A stretch of 6,365 bases of DNA from Nitratireductor sp. (lineage in GTDB: Bacteria > Pseudomonadota > Alphaproteobacteria > Rhizobiales > Rhizobiaceae): contig JAGRLQ010000209.1 of the NCBI GenBank assembly GCA_020441735.1, forward strand, positions 2,994 through 9,358, given 5' to 3'. This document shows positions 6,357 through 6,365 of the stretch, piece after piece. The notes beneath the pieces are model-generated. The model saw only the letters and a list, made by a program, of their open reading frames with translations. It was not told the DNA's origin and ran no database searches. The stretch's first letter is position 1; each line of letters opens with the position of its first letter. The translations under genes were made by a program, and so were the position numbers.

Positions 6357-6365
6357 ATGCGGCAT

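Overview
This window is a conserved core-chromosome segment of an alphaproteobacterium, most likely of the Hyphomicrobiales (Rhizobiales) and perhaps Rhizobiaceae or a close relative. The evidence is the gene order rho - mnmE - mnmG - rsmG - parA, all on the + strand, which is characteristic of the replication-origin region in that order. Moderately GC-rich codon use and the protein sequences agree. Genus and species cannot be fixed from the sequence alone. There is no tRNA, rRNA, insertion sequence, phage gene or CRISPR array here, and no gene looks horizontally acquired.

Layout: 1-1157 is rho, cut at its 5' end by the window edge. 1158-1248 is a 91-bp spacer with an imperfect hairpin. 1249-2586 is mnmE. 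2587-2840 is a 254-bp spacer that, with the mnmE stop codon, holds three copies of the palindrome TGTTTCACGTGAAACA, the ParB-binding centromere site parS. 2841-4742 is mnmG. rsmG follows within about 25 bp (4767-5411), with a fourth parS inside its first codons. After a 129-bp spacer comes parA (5541-6356). Its partner parB would be expected just past the right edge but is not visible.

Two functions are interleaved. MnmE and MnmG form one complex that modifies the wobble uridine of several tRNAs, and RsmG methylates 16S rRNA, so these genes serve translation. ParA and the four parS sites (with unseen ParB) segregate the replication-origin region. The centromere is thus written into the spacers, one stop codon and one reading frame of the translation genes.

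I see no undescribed system. The points most worth a second look are these: the two degenerate parS copies both carry the same T-to-A change that creates a GANTC (CcrM methylation) site inside the centromere; one parS overlaps the mnmE stop codon; and one parS is encoded in frame as V-S-R-E-T in RsmG.
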